The position numbers were made by a program, and so were the translations under genes. Positions 16,030-24,598 of a stretch of 52,586 nucleotides of DNA are shown here, in pieces (position 1 is the stretch's first letter; each line of letters starts with the position of its first letter). This DNA comes from Deltaproteobacteria bacterium UBA4427. Its GTDB lineage: Bacteria > Myxococcota_A > UBA9160 > UBA4427. The notes under the pieces are model-generated. The model did not search any database and had not been told where the DNA came from. It saw only the letters and a list, made by a program, of their open reading frames with translations. The DNA lies in NCBI GenBank assembly GCA_002390675.1, contig DGPZ01000197.1, positions 3,275 to 55,860 on the forward strand. The letters are read 5' to 3'.

Positions 16030-17417
16030 GCGCTGTTCGGTTGAAGGGGGTCGTGTAGCGGAAGGGGTAGCGTGAGCGTGAAACAAGAGCCGACCGCCTC
16101 TTCGCTCTCGACCGTAATCGTTCCGCTCATGGCCTGCACCAGGTGTTTCACGATCGCGAGGCCGAGGCCTGTTGAGCCGACCGCACGCGAGCGCGCCGCG
16201 TTGACGCGATAGAAGCGTTCGAAGATTCGGTCGAGCGCGTCTCTCGGAATGCCTATGCCGGTATCGGCGACGCAGACTTTGAGGTGATCGGTCGCCGGCT
16301 CGATTGAAATCGTGATGTGCCCGCCCGTGTCCGTGTAGCGGATTGCATTTGTCAGCAAGTTTTCGAGGACCTGGGTGACCGCGTTTTTATTGCACCAGGC
16401 GTTGGCTTGGCTTCCCAGGCGAATCTCGGCGGTCAATTCAGCGCTCTCTAGGCGCTTCTTTTGGTCGGCGACTAATTGCTGCGACAGAAGCGCAATGTCG
16501 ACGACCGTTCGTTCTGCGTTGTCCTCACGGTTTTCGATTTTGGAGATGTCCATGAGGTCGTCGATTAAGTTCCGCATGCGGATCACATTTCGCAAAATCG
16601 TCTCGGTACATCGATCGACCATGTCTTCATCTAAGCCGCCCGCGGCAAGGGTCTCGGCGAATCCCTGAATCGACGTGAGGGGCGTGCGAAGTTCGTGTGA
16701 GGCATTGGCGACGAAGTCACGCCGTATTTGATCGACGCGACGGAGTTCGCTCACGTCATGGAAGACCACAAGGGTGCCTGCGGATGGGCCTTCTTCGGGA
16801 AAGCGCGCCGCATGAACTAAGAACGTTCGGTCGGTTTGTGTTCTGATCTGGATGTCACGTATGACGGGGTCGCGAAGCGTTTCCATTTGAGCTGCCTGGA
16901 GGACGTCGTGGATCTCGGGAATTCTTAGGACTTCGAGGACGCTGCGGCCTTCGATGTCCCCCCAGATTCCGAACAGCTCCCTAAAGCCTTGATTGACGAG
17001 AGTGACGCGCTGGCCCTGGTCGATCAGAAGGACGCCCTCGGCGATGCCTGCCATCAAGGCCCCAAGATTCTGAGCCTCGTGCTGAGCTTCATCAATGTCT
17101 CGCCAGAGTTGGTCAGCCATTCGGTTGACCGCGATTGCCGTGCGATCTCGTTCGTCACCAAAGGCCCAGTGGAGTCGACGCTCTCGCTGCGCCCCCGCGA
17201 CTTCCGACGAGAAGGTTTCTAGCTCTTCAAAGGGCGCGAGGAGCATGCGTGCTAGGCCGCGTGCCAGAACGTACGCAGACAAGAGGCTTACGCCGACGAG
17301 CGCTAAGAGAGTCGTCCCCGAAAACGATTCTGCTGGGACGAGGGCGTAGGCTCCCAACAGAATTAGGAGTACGAGCGCGGCGATACGAGAGAAAATTTGG
17401 GTTTGCAGGTGGCTCAT
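16026..17417 (-). CDS. phoR: Phosphate-regulon sensor histidine kinase PhoR
   Basis: A 463-residue membrane kinase that phosphorylates PhoB when phosphate is scarce, under control of the Pst transporter and PhoU. Two hydrophobic segments lie at about 9-28 and 34-58, with almost no periplasmic loop, which is typical of PhoR. They are followed by a linker, a PAS domain (about 115-225), the HisKA box NASHELRTP with phospho-acceptor His241, and an ATPase domain with N-box NLLTNAIRYT, DTGIGIP and GSTGLGLAIVKHL. The start ATG overlaps the phoB TGA stop as ATGA, so phoB and phoR are translationally coupled. A longer open frame reaches back into phoB, but in the wrong frame for that gene. Confidence 0.94.
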   Translation of the reverse strand: MSHLQTQIFSRIAALVLLILLGAYALVPAESFSGTTLLALVGVSLLSAYVLARGLARMLLAPFEELETFSSEVAGAQRERRLHWAFGDERDRTAIAVNRMADQLWRDIDEAQHEAQNLGALMAGIAEGVLLIDQGQRVTLVNQGFRELFGIWGDIEGRSVLEVLRIPEIHDVLQAAQMETLRDPVIRDIQIRTQTDRTFLVHAARFPEEGPSAGTLVVFHDVSELRRVDQIRRDFVANASHELRTPLTSIQGFAETLAAGGLDEDMVDRCTETILRNVIRMRNLIDDLMDISKIENREDNAERTVVDIALLSQQLVADQKKRLESAELTAEIRLGSQANAWCNKNAVTQVLENLLTNAIRYTDTGGHITISIEPATDHLKVCVADTGIGIPRDALDRIFERFYRVNAARSRAVGSTGLGLAIVKHLVQAMSGTITVESEEAVGSCFTLTLPLPLHDPLQPNSA

Positions 17418-18094
17418 TCTCGGAATCGGTAGCCAACGCCGCGCACGGTGTCGATCAGCTCGCCGGCGTCGCCCAGTTTTTCCCGAAGCCGCTTCATGTG
17501 TGTGTCGACGGTCCTGTGCGTGACGGCGATCCCGTCCCCCCAAACTTCCTCGAGCACCCGTTCGCGGGTCAGTACCCGCCCTGGCCGTTGCATCAAGGCA
17601 GCGAGGAGCAGAAATTCCTTCGCGGTCAGTGTGATTTCCCGCTCTCCGTAGAGGCATTGGTGGCGCTCGAAATCGATGAGGAGACCGTGCTTCTTTAGGC
17701 GCGCCGCCGGGGTTTCTGACGGTCGGCCTCGCCTTAGAATCGCGCGCACGCGAAGGCATAGTTCGCGAGGGGAATAGGGCTTGGTGACATAGTCATCGGC
17801 GCCAAGTTCGAGGCCGACCACGCGGTCGACTTCGTCGCTGCGCGCGGTGAGCATTATCACGGGGATATTTTTTTGCTCTGGATTCGCCCGCATAGCACGA
17901 AAGATCTCGGTCCCTGGGCGGTCGGGGAGCATTAGGTCGAGTACTACGAGGTCGGGGCGCGCTCGGCGCAGTTGGTCGAGTGCCTCATTGCCCGTGGCCG
18001 CCAAGTCGACCTCGAATCCGTCCTGTGTTAGTGCGAGTCGGGTCAGCTCGAGAATGTCTGGTTCGTCGTCTACGACGAGAATGCGAGGGGGCAT
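17414..18094 (-). CDS. phoB: Phosphate-regulon response regulator PhoB
   Basis: A 226-residue OmpR/PhoB-family regulator. The receiver domain has acidic residues Asp9-Asp10, phospho-acceptor Asp53 (VVLDLMLP), Thr83 and Lys105. The C-terminal winged-helix domain runs from about 130 to 226, with the recognition helix near VTHRTVDTHMKRLREKL. Phosphorylated PhoB binds Pho boxes and activates phosphate-starvation genes; a strong candidate site lies at 19051-19079 in this locus. It lies 27 bp downstream of phoU and overlaps phoR by four bases, so phoU-phoB-phoR form one operon. Gene order with phoU first is seen in several non-enterobacterial groups. Confidence 0.95.
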   Translation of the reverse strand: MPPRILVVDDEPDILELTRLALTQDGFEVDLAATGNEALDQLRRARPDLVVLDLMLPDRPGTEIFRAMRANPEQKNIPVIMLTARSDEVDRVVGLELGADDYVTKPYSPRELCLRVRAILRRGRPSETPAARLKKHGLLIDFERHQCLYGEREITLTAKEFLLLAALMQRPGRVLTRERVLEEVWGDGIAVTHRTVDTHMKRLREKLGDAGELIDTVRGVGYRFRE

Positions 18095-18121
18095 GAACTG
18101 GGCCTCAAGTGGATTTGTGAG

Positions 18122-18799
18122 TTAGGTCGCGAGTTTGCCGGCGTGTTTGAGGTTGATGGATTCAGCAGCGAGTACGACTTCCTCGGCGATATTCGTCGCG
18201 TGGTCAGCGACCCGCTCGAGACTCTTCGCGATAAGGATCATGTCGATCTCTTGGTGGCTGATACGAGGGTCTTCATGGATTCGCGCGATGGACTCTCTAA
18301 TTGCCTGGGCTTCGGCCGTGTCGATCTTGTCGTCTTCCGCCAGCACGGCTCGTGCTAGATCTACATCGAGGTCCGCGAAGGCCTGTAGCGATCGGCTGAG
18401 AGCCCGCGTGCTATCGTCGGCGAGTTGTCGGAGGGTAGTCGACGCCGGGGTAGGCTCTCGCTCCGCGAGCCGATGTGCGCAGCTGGCAATGTTCCGCGCG
18501 AGGTCGCCGACGCGTTCGAGGTCCGTCGCCATAGTCTTGATCGCGAGGGTCTGCCTTAGGTCTGCAGCGACCGGTGCATGGAGGGCTAGGACACTCAGTA
18601 CGAGAGTGTCGATCTCGACATCGATTCGATCGATTTCAATATCGTCCGTAGCCACTTCGTCTGCGACTTCGATGTTTCGACTCCAGACTGCACGCAGGCT
18701 CTTGTCGAGGATGTTTTCAGCGAGTCCGCCCATACGCAGCGCGAGCTGTCTGAGATTGTCGACTTCGCGTCCGGTTTTTGCCGTCGCCGGGGTGGTCAT
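18122..18799 (-). CDS. phoU: Phosphate transport/signalling regulator PhoU
   Basis: A 225-residue cytoplasmic helical protein with two PhoU repeats (about 15-105 and 120-215). Each carries the metal-binding E/DxxxD pattern (DLERVGDLARNI, SLERVADHATNI). PhoU couples Pst transporter activity to PhoR and keeps the pathway off when phosphate is plentiful. The ATG at 18799 is preceded by AGGAG at nine bases; an open frame extends 86 codons further upstream, but it lacks a ribosome-binding site and does not look like PhoU. It is divergently oriented from pstC across a 390-bp spacer and heads the phoU-phoB-phoR operon. Confidence 0.93.
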   Translation of the reverse strand: MTTPATAKTGREVDNLRQLALRMGGLAENILDKSLRAVWSRNIEVADEVATDDIEIDRIDVEIDTLVLSVLALHAPVAADLRQTLAIKTMATDLERVGDLARNIASCAHRLAEREPTPASTTLRQLADDSTRALSRSLQAFADLDVDLARAVLAEDDKIDTAEAQAIRESIARIHEDPRISHQEIDMILIAKSLERVADHATNIAEEVVLAAESINLKHAGKLAT

Positions 18800-19189
18800 G
18801 GATCGGCGTCTCCTCGTGACGATCAGCGTAGGATTAGGGTGTAGCGCGGGAATTGTGGACCGCGATTCGGTTCGAGTTCCTGGCACGAAATTGGAATGGC
18901 TCGGCTCAGTGTAAACAGTATAAATAGCTGCGAAGCGTGACGATTGGATGTCGAAGTGATGTCTTCTCGGCGAACGCTGCTCCGTGAAAGTCCGCATCCC
19001 CAGCTTCCCACATCCAGAGCTCCCCGCGGACCCTACCACCGATCGGTCCATTGTCACCGAATTGTCACGCTTCCGTCACAGCGTCTTAGTTGCTTCGAGC
19101 CAGAATCTGCCTACTTCGCCACGGCTGGTGAATGAACCCGCATACGGGGTCGAGAGGCGAGTGGTGCTGTCGGAAATGGGGAAGGGCGG
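18800..19189. other. phoU / pstC divergent control region
   Basis: This 390-bp stretch holds no convincing gene. It contains the Pho box at 19051-19079. Nearer phoU it has a minus-strand TATACT (plus-strand AGTATA at 18917-18922) that could be the -10 of phoU. Next to that, two ATGTC words spaced 11 bp apart (18948 and 18959) may be a degenerate second box. Nothing else stands out. Confidence 0.5.
19051..19079 (+). promoter_or_regulatory. Pho box: three 11-bp-spaced repeats upstream of pstC
   Basis: TTGTCAC at 19051, TTGTCAC at 19062 and CCGTCAC at 19073 recur with exact 11-bp periodicity. This is the arrangement PhoB dimers bind (consensus CTGTCAT or TTGTCAC with 4-bp AT-biased spacers). 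The site lies about 110 bp upstream of pstC and in the divergent spacer to phoU, so it can serve one or both operons. A clear -10 box is not obvious downstream. Confidence 0.82.
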
Positions 19190-20578
19190 ATGATCGGAAT
19201 TCTCTGGCTCGTCCTGCCATTGCTGGCGGCTGCGGGGTTCTGGGCCGGGCGGAGCCGAGCGCGCGCTCTTTCGGGGGCGGATGCGGACGGTCATCGGATC
19301 GTTCTTCATTCCTTGCCCACTCACTATGCGCAATACGCACTCGCGTGGTCCGCGATCCCCCCGCTTCTCATCCTGGTCGTGTCGGCGCTCTTTGGATCGA
19401 TTCTCGTTGATGGCTGGGTCATAGCGCAGCTTGAAGCGAGCGGACTGCTGCGCGAAACGCTTAGTTCGGCAGATGTATTGCGTGATGTGCATACGGGCTT
19501 GGCGAATACCACGGGCGAAAACAGCTCCCCGCCTCATACCTTTGCGCAGAACGTTCTTGATCGCGCTCGTGGGGTGCTGAATCTGGGCGTGACTGGATTC
19601 TTTTTCGTCGGCGCGGGCGGTGGTCTCTGGTTTGCTCGAAGCCGAATGACGACAGCGTTACGGGCGCGTAATCACGTGGAACGGATTGTTCATGTGGCGC
19701 TATTCCTATGTTCAGTTGTCGCGGTTCTTACGACGATCGGAATCGTCGTGTCGCTATTTTTTGAAGCAGCGCGCTTCTTCGCGTTAGTCAGTCCTGCAGA
19801 GTTTTTCTTAGGCACGCAGTGGAGCCCACAGACGGCGCTGCGAGCGGATCAGGTCGGCTCTTCCGGGGCCTTCGGCGCAGTCCCGATTTTCGCTGGGACG
19901 CTCTTGATTACCGCGATCGCGATGGCGATCTCCGGCCCGATCGGGCTTATGGCTGCGATTCATCTTGCCTTTTACGCGAGCGCTTCGGCGCGGGCTTGGA
20001 TGAAGCCGGTCCTGGAGTTGATCGCTGGCATTCCGACGGTGGTCTGGGGCAGCTTCGCGGCGCTCACGTTAGGCCCGCAAGTTAGGATGATTGGCGAGGC
20101 ACTTGGCCTGGAAGTGGCCTCTGAAAGTGCGCTCGCGGCGGGGCTCGCGATGGGCGTGATGATCATTCCTTTCGTTTCTTCGCTCTCTGATGATGCGCTC
20201 AACGCCGTTCCCCGGTCTTTGCGGGAAGCTTCTCTCGCTATGGGAGCGACGGAGTCGGAAACGATTCGCAAAGTGATGGTGCCTGCGGCACTGCCAGGAA
20301 TCGTAGGAGCCTTCTTGTTGGCGGTTTCTCGTGCGATTGGGGAAACAATGATCGTCGTGATGGCTGCCGGCTTGGCGGCGAACATGACGGCCAATCCCTT
20401 TGCTGCGGTCACGACGGTCACCGTACAGATATTGACCCTCTTGGTCGGCGATCAAGAATTCGATTCGGCGAAGACCCTCGCCGCTTTCGCCTTAGGGCTC
20501 ACGCTCTTTTTCGTCACGCTCTGTCTGAATCTTGTCGCATTGGTCGTGGTCCGCCGATTCCGGGAAGAATATGAGTAG
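19190..20578 (+). CDS. pstC: Phosphate ABC transporter permease PstC
   Basis: A 462-residue inner-membrane permease of the high-affinity phosphate importer. The last ~270 residues are the six-helix permease core with the EAA-like cytoplasmic loop (NAVPRSLREASLAMGATESETIRKV). About 170 extra N-terminal residues add more hydrophobic segments (about 3-20, 50-75, 130-150) and a soluble loop, a layout seen in the long PstC of alphaproteobacteria and relatives. It forms a heterodimer with PstA and is driven by PstB. Its end overlaps the pstA start by eight bases (ATGAGTAG), so translation is coupled. A Pho box lies upstream. No pstS gene accompanies it here. Confidence 0.93.
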   Translation: MIGILWLVLPLLAAAGFWAGRSRARALSGADADGHRIVLHSLPTHYAQYALAWSAIPPLLILVVSALFGSILVDGWVIAQLEASGLLRETLSSADVLRDVHTGLANTTGENSSPPHTFAQNVLDRARGVLNLGVTGFFFVGAGGGLWFARSRMTTALRARNHVERIVHVALFLCSVVAVLTTIGIVVSLFFEAARFFALVSPAEFFLGTQWSPQTALRADQVGSSGAFGAVPIFAGTLLITAIAMAISGPIGLMAAIHLAFYASASARAWMKPVLELIAGIPTVVWGSFAALTLGPQVRMIGEALGLEVASESALAAGLAMGVMIIPFVSSLSDDALNAVPRSLREASLAMGATESETIRKVMVPAALPGIVGAFLLAVSRAIGETMIVVMAAGLAANMTANPFAAVTTVTVQILTLLVGDQEFDSAKTLAAFALGLTLFFVTLCLNLVALVVVRRFREEYE

Positions 20579-21860
20579 CCCGACACCCGATGCGCCGCTT
20601 GCCGCGGACGGCCGCTTGCGACGTCGCTATCGCCAGGAGCGGGTCTTCCGTGCTTTCGCGTTGGCGGCGATTGGCTTTGCGCTTTCGGCGCTTGCGGGTC
20701 TGCTGGTCTCGATCAGTTACCAATCGCTCAGCGTGATCACGCAATCGTCGGTCGAACTCGATGTGGTTCTTGATCCCGATGCTCTTGATCCGCTGGGTGA
20801 TGGCAGCGCGGCGAGCTTGGCGGCTGCAAACTACGCCAAGCCGGTGCGGAGTGCGCTTCGTGCGCTCTTTCCGGAAGTAAGGAAGAGGCGTGAGCGGAAG
20901 GCGCTCGTTCGGCTGCTCAGCGACGGGGCCGAGTACGATCTTCGCGCCCTTATGGAAGCAAGCCCTGAATTGATTGGGTCTACGCAGACCTTTGTTTTCC
21001 CGCTCTCCGACGATGTCGACTTATTCTTAAAGGGGTCGATCGATTCTGAAGTTGATGAGGCGGATCGGAAGATCTCGGATCGGCAGATTGGCTGGGTCGA
21101 GACCCTCGACGCACAAGGCCGTATTTCGCAGCCGTGGAATTGGCGCTTCTTGTTTGCGGGAGATAGCCGTGAACCGGAACTGGCAGGGCTTCAGGGTGCG
21201 ATTCGTGGCTCGATGCTGACGCTCCTGATCACGTTTCTCCTGAGTTTTCCGATCGGAGTTTGCGCGGCGGTCTATTTGGAAGAGTTCGCTCCCAAGAATC
21301 GATTCACAGACGTGGTCGAGGTCAACATCAATAACTTGGCGGCCGTGCCTTCGATCATTTTCGGACTATTAGGGCTCGCGGTTTTTCTGAACATCTTCGG
21401 GATGCCCCGCTCAGCTCCACTGGTCGGGGGAGTGGTGCTCGCTCTAATGACCTTGCCGACGATTATCATTGCCGGCAGGGCGGCCCTCTCAGCCGTTCCT
21501 CCTTCAATTAGGGAAGCGGCTCTGGGGGTCGGCGCATCGCCTACCCAAGCCGTCTTTCATCATGTGCTGCCTCAGGCAGTTCCGGGAATTCTGACCGGCA
21601 CAATCATTGGCATGGCTCGCTCTCTCGGAGAGACGGCGCCGCTCTTGATGATAGGCATGGTCGCGTTTATTGCGGACCTGCCGACCGGGGTCGATGACCC
21701 GTCGACGGTCTTGCCTGTGCAAATTTTCTTGTGGAATGATGCTCCGGAGCGGGCGTTCGTTGCGCGAACTTCCGGAGCCATCGTCGTCTTGCTGGGATTT
21801 CTAATCGCGATGAATGCCGCCGCAGTCTGGGTGCGCCGTCGCTTTGAGATGAGGAGCTAG
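20571..21860 (+). CDS. pstA: Phosphate ABC transporter permease PstA
   Basis: A 429-residue permease partner of PstC. After a first transmembrane segment (about 26-48), a long hydrophilic, probably periplasmic insertion of about 150 residues follows (DUF3333-like, as in long PstA proteins). The classic permease core then runs from GAIRGSMLTLLITF onward, with the EAA loop SAVPPSIREAALGVGASPTQAV. E. coli PstA (296 aa) lacks the insertion. The ATG lies eight bases inside pstC with GGAAGA just before it. The matching extra segments in PstC and PstA suggest they interact on the periplasmic side. Confidence 0.93.
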   Translation: MSSPTPDAPLAADGRLRRRYRQERVFRAFALAAIGFALSALAGLLVSISYQSLSVITQSSVELDVVLDPDALDPLGDGSAASLAAANYAKPVRSALRALFPEVRKRRERKALVRLLSDGAEYDLRALMEASPELIGSTQTFVFPLSDDVDLFLKGSIDSEVDEADRKISDRQIGWVETLDAQGRISQPWNWRFLFAGDSREPELAGLQGAIRGSMLTLLITFLLSFPIGVCAAVYLEEFAPKNRFTDVVEVNINNLAAVPSIIFGLLGLAVFLNIFGMPRSAPLVGGVVLALMTLPTIIIAGRAALSAVPPSIREAALGVGASPTQAVFHHVLPQAVPGILTGTIIGMARSLGETAPLLMIGMVAFIADLPTGVDDPSTVLPVQIFLWNDAPERAFVARTSGAIVVLLGFLIAMNAAAVWVRRRFEMRS

Positions 21861-21904
21861 GCGGTGATGATGGATTCGGATTCGCGGTGTCAGGGAGTAT
21901 TCAT

Positions 21905-22663
21905 TTGAAGACGAAAATGCTAACGCGGGGCCTCGACGTGTTCTACGGCGAGAAGCAGGCGCTGCAACATGTGGATCTCGAGATCGGCGCCAATCAGGTC
22001 ACCGCGTTGATTGGCCCATCGGGCTGCGGGAAGTCGACGTTTCTTCGTTGCTTGAATCGGATGAACGACGTCGTGCCGGGCTGTCGCGTCGAAGGTGATG
22101 TGCTTCTCGAAGGGGAAGACATCTACGACCCTTTGCTTGACGTTGTGAAGCTTAGAGCGCAAATAGGCATGGTTTTTCAGAAGCCGAATCCGTTTCCAAA
22201 GTCGATTTACGAGAACGTGGCCTACGGACCGCGGATTCATGGAATGACTCAGAATAAGAGCGAGCTCGACGATCTGGTTCGCCAGAGCCTCCGCAAGGCG
22301 GGACTCCTCGGGGAGGTCGAGAATAGACTGGAGGAGCCGGGAACGAGTCTTTCCGGTGGCCAGCAACAACGGCTTTGTATCGCGCGTGCGATTGCGGTGA
22401 GCCCCGAAGTCATCTTGATGGATGAACCTTGTTCCGCACTCGACCCGATAGCGACTGCTCGCGTAGAAGAGTTGATAGACGAACTAAGGGAGCAGTTCAC
22501 GATCGTCATAGTGACGCATTCTATGCAACAAGCGGCGCGCGTTTCCCAGAGAACAGCATTCTTTCATCTAGGAGAGCTGATCGAAGAAGGGGATACGGAA
22601 AGAATTTTTACGAACCCTGCCGAAAAGAGAACGCAAGACTATATCACTGGTCGATTTGGTTAG
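21905..22663 (+). CDS. pstB: Phosphate ABC transporter ATPase PstB
   Basis: A 252-residue ATPase powering PstCA: Walker A GPSGCGKST, signature LSGGQQQRLCIARA, Walker B VILMDEPCSALDP, switch histidine in IVTHSMQQA. These motifs and the MVFQKPNPFPKSIYENV stretch are diagnostic of PstB. The start is uncertain. A TTG at 21905 has an excellent AGGGAG seven bases upstream and is my choice; a GTG at 21887, six codons earlier in frame, has little ribosome-binding support. It follows pstA by 44 bp. It is the last gene of the pst operon; phoU is on the opposite strand rather than after pstB as in E. coli. Confidence 0.95.
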   Translation: MKTKMLTRGLDVFYGEKQALQHVDLEIGANQVTALIGPSGCGKSTFLRCLNRMNDVVPGCRVEGDVLLEGEDIYDPLLDVVKLRAQIGMVFQKPNPFPKSIYENVAYGPRIHGMTQNKSELDDLVRQSLRKAGLLGEVENRLEEPGTSLSGGQQQRLCIARAIAVSPEVILMDEPCSALDPIATARVEELIDELREQFTIVIVTHSMQQAARVSQRTAFFHLGELIEEGDTERIFTNPAEKRTQDYITGRFG

Positions 22664-22670
22664 TCCGTTT

Positions 22671-22687
22671 TTGGGGCATTACCCCAA
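22671..22687 (+). other. Hairpin immediately after pstB
   Basis: TTGGGG at 22671-22676 pairs with CCCCAA at 22682-22687 around CATTA, eight bases after the pstB stop. The T-run is before, not after, the stem, so it is not an intrinsic terminator for pstB. It may stabilise the pst mRNA end. Confidence 0.4.
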
Positions 22688-22865
22688 GGGCAGTGCGCTA
22701 AGTGGCACAACAGAATGGCATTTTGACATTCTCGTCAGTGACCGTCCTGGGTGAAAACGATGCTTCGAGGCCGCGCGGAATCTGGCACGCTCAGGCGCTA
22801 CGACTCGTCCTGAACTATATTTCCCTCAGGCCGCGCGCTCCTGCCGGTCGAGCTCGGAGGTGTGA

Positions 22866-24053
22866 ATGGGTTCAGTCGAAGTGGTCCCCATCTCGCTGCC
22901 GCGAGAGACCGAACGCTTCGTTCGCACCTGGTTCACCATTTACGAGCACGACCCGCACTGGGTCCCGCCGCTCTACTCCGAACGCAAGCAATTCTTCGAT
23001 CCTGCGAAGAATCCGTACTTCAATCATGCGCGAGTTGCCTACTTCCTAGCGCGCAAAGACGGGCGCGACGTCGGCACGATCGCTGCGTGCATCGACACGG
23101 TCTATCAGGAAGAAGAGCCCGGTACGGCCTTCTTTGGCTTCTTTGAATTTGTTGATGATGTGGAGGTCGCGGAGGCACTCCTTGGTGCTGCGCGCGAATG
23201 GCTTGCCACACAAGGAATGACCCGACTGCTTGGTCCCTTCAACTTCAACACGAATCACGAGTTCGGCCTGCTCGTAGACGGCTTCGATACGGATCCCTTC
23301 GTGGCCAATCCGCACAACTCCGCTTACTACCCGAAGATCTATGACGCGCTCGGCTTCACGCCCGCCATGGACTGGTACGCGTACATGTGCGATGTGGAGA
23401 TGAAGGGGATCCAGAAGACGATCAAAATCGCCGAGCGCCTTCTGTCCCGGAATTCGGAACTCAAGATTCGGAAGATCGATCTTTCGCGCTTCGACGAAGA
23501 GATTGAACTGATCCGCAAGATCTACGTCGACGCTTGGGAGCAGAACTGGGCGCATGTCCGAGTGAGCGATGAAGAATTCGACTTCATAGCAGGTGGCCTC
23601 AAGCAGATCCTCGATCCCGATTTTTGCTTCATCGCGGAAATTGATGGAAAGGTTGCGGGCATCTCGGTGACGCTGCCGGACTTCAATCAAGTCGTGAAGC
23701 GTATGAACGGCCGGATCTTCCCATTCGGGTGGCGTCACGTACTGATGAAGAAGCGCATCATCAATCGCGTGCGTGTCTTCATGCTGGGCATCGCTCAGGA
23801 ATTTCAGTCACTTCCGCTCGGCGCCGTTTTCTATGCGAAGACATTTCAAGCGGCGCTCGACCGCGGGTACCGATTTGGCGAGGCCTCGCTGATTCTCGAG
23901 AACAATACGCGCATGCGCGGTGCCCTTGAGAAGATGGGTGGGGAGATTGTGAAGACCTACCGCAATTATGAGATTTCCGTTTCGGGTGATTTAAACGTCG
24001 CGAACGATGCGGTCGCAAGTTTGGATTCGGGGAATATGACCGATCCGAATTGA
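22866..24053 (+). CDS. YghO-like GNAT-superfamily protein
   Basis: A 395-residue cytoplasmic protein with two GNAT-like halves, resembling the E. coli YghO family of predicted acyltransferases. The first half opens with the family pattern YEHDPHWVPPLYSERKQFFDPAKNP and continues to LLGPFNFNTNHEFG. The second half has the acetyl-CoA fold strand FIAEIDGKVAGISVTLPD and the late segment RGYRFGEASLILENNTRMRGALEKMG, typical of GNAT motifs A/B. No substrate is known for this family. GGAGG lies five bases before the ATG. The 202-bp gap to pstB contains only the pstB hairpin and a weak CCTGA/TCAGG dyad (22809-22830), so it probably has its own promoter. Confidence 0.75.
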   Translation: MGSVEVVPISLPRETERFVRTWFTIYEHDPHWVPPLYSERKQFFDPAKNPYFNHARVAYFLARKDGRDVGTIAACIDTVYQEEEPGTAFFGFFEFVDDVEVAEALLGAAREWLATQGMTRLLGPFNFNTNHEFGLLVDGFDTDPFVANPHNSAYYPKIYDALGFTPAMDWYAYMCDVEMKGIQKTIKIAERLLSRNSELKIRKIDLSRFDEEIELIRKIYVDAWEQNWAHVRVSDEEFDFIAGGLKQILDPDFCFIAEIDGKVAGISVTLPDFNQVVKRMNGRIFPFGWRHVLMKKRIINRVRVFMLGIAQEFQSLPLGAVFYAKTFQAALDRGYRFGEASLILENNTRMRGALEKMGGEIVKTYRNYEISVSGDLNVANDAVASLDSGNMTDPN

Positions 24054-24083
24054 GTTTTTGACAACAAGAAGGAGCTCTCTGGA

Positions 24084-24455
24084 ATGGATATTCAATGGCA
24101 CGTCAAATCAAATCTGGACGGTGGACGACGAGGGGCTGCGGAAGCGCGAATTCGTAAGCTCGGCGAAGGGCAAAAGGATTTGATCCACGTGGTGATTCAC
24201 GTCGAGGGCAGTAATCATCATCAGCACGGGGCCGCCGAAGCCAAGATTCGCTGTCAGGCGAAGGGACGTGAGTTGATTGCTCACGAACGGGACGACGAAC
24301 CGGAGATTGCACTCACTAAGGCTGTCGATGTTTTCGAGCGTGAGGTGCGGTCTATGCGAGCAAAGCGCCGCGACCATCGAGGCGGTGCGCGCCCGATGCC
24401 GGTTGAAGAGGCGCCCGAGGATGCTGGCTTTGCAGTTGCAGAGGGTGGCGACTAG
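24084..24455 (+). CDS. HPF/RaiA-like ribosome-associated protein
   Basis: A 123-residue protein resembling ribosome hibernation-promoting factor / sigma-54 modulation proteins. The beta-alpha-beta-beta-beta-alpha pattern can be followed from RRGAAEARIRKLGEG, through VVIHVEGSN and AEAKIRCQAKGRELIAHERD, to the final helix EIALTKAVDVFEREVRSM. It is a short form: the long-HPF dimerisation tail is missing and is replaced by a charged, low-complexity C-terminus (about 90-123). The first strand is divergent, and a HHQHG histidine cluster takes the place of usual residues, so function as a true hibernation factor is probable, not certain. AAGGAG precedes the ATG by nine bases. It lies 30 bp after the YghO-like gene and may share its transcript. 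Confidence 0.7.
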   Translation: MDIQWHVKSNLDGGRRGAAEARIRKLGEGQKDLIHVVIHVEGSNHHQHGAAEAKIRCQAKGRELIAHERDDEPEIALTKAVDVFEREVRSMRAKRRDHRGGARPMPVEEAPEDAGFAVAEGGD

Positions 24456-24497
24456 CGACCTTTTTGGTTTCTAGTCTGGTCGATCAATAGAGGGGAG

Positions 24498-24550
24498 CCG
24501 CGCGACGCGGTTTAGTGCGGGATCCGGTCCGGTGTCGAACATCGGACCGG
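24498..24550 (+). terminator. Two stem-loops between the HPF-like and BI-1 genes
   Basis: CCGCG/CGCGG (24498-24502 and 24506-24510, loop CGA, followed by TTTAG) and a perfect 8-bp stem CCGGTCCG/CGGACCGG (24524-24531 and 24543-24550, 11-base loop). The first could end the HPF-like transcript weakly. The second lacks a T-run and lies about 50 bases before the BI-1 start, so it could equally be a leader structure. Confidence 0.35.
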
Positions 24551-24598
24551 GCTCCCGTGCTGGGTTTGTGCGCCCCCTGAAGGGTATGGTGAGGAATT

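Noticed and set aside
22671..22687. Intrinsic terminator after pstB
   Set aside because: The stem is good, but the T-run precedes it on the plus strand and becomes an A-run on the minus strand, so it cannot terminate in either direction by the standard mechanism.
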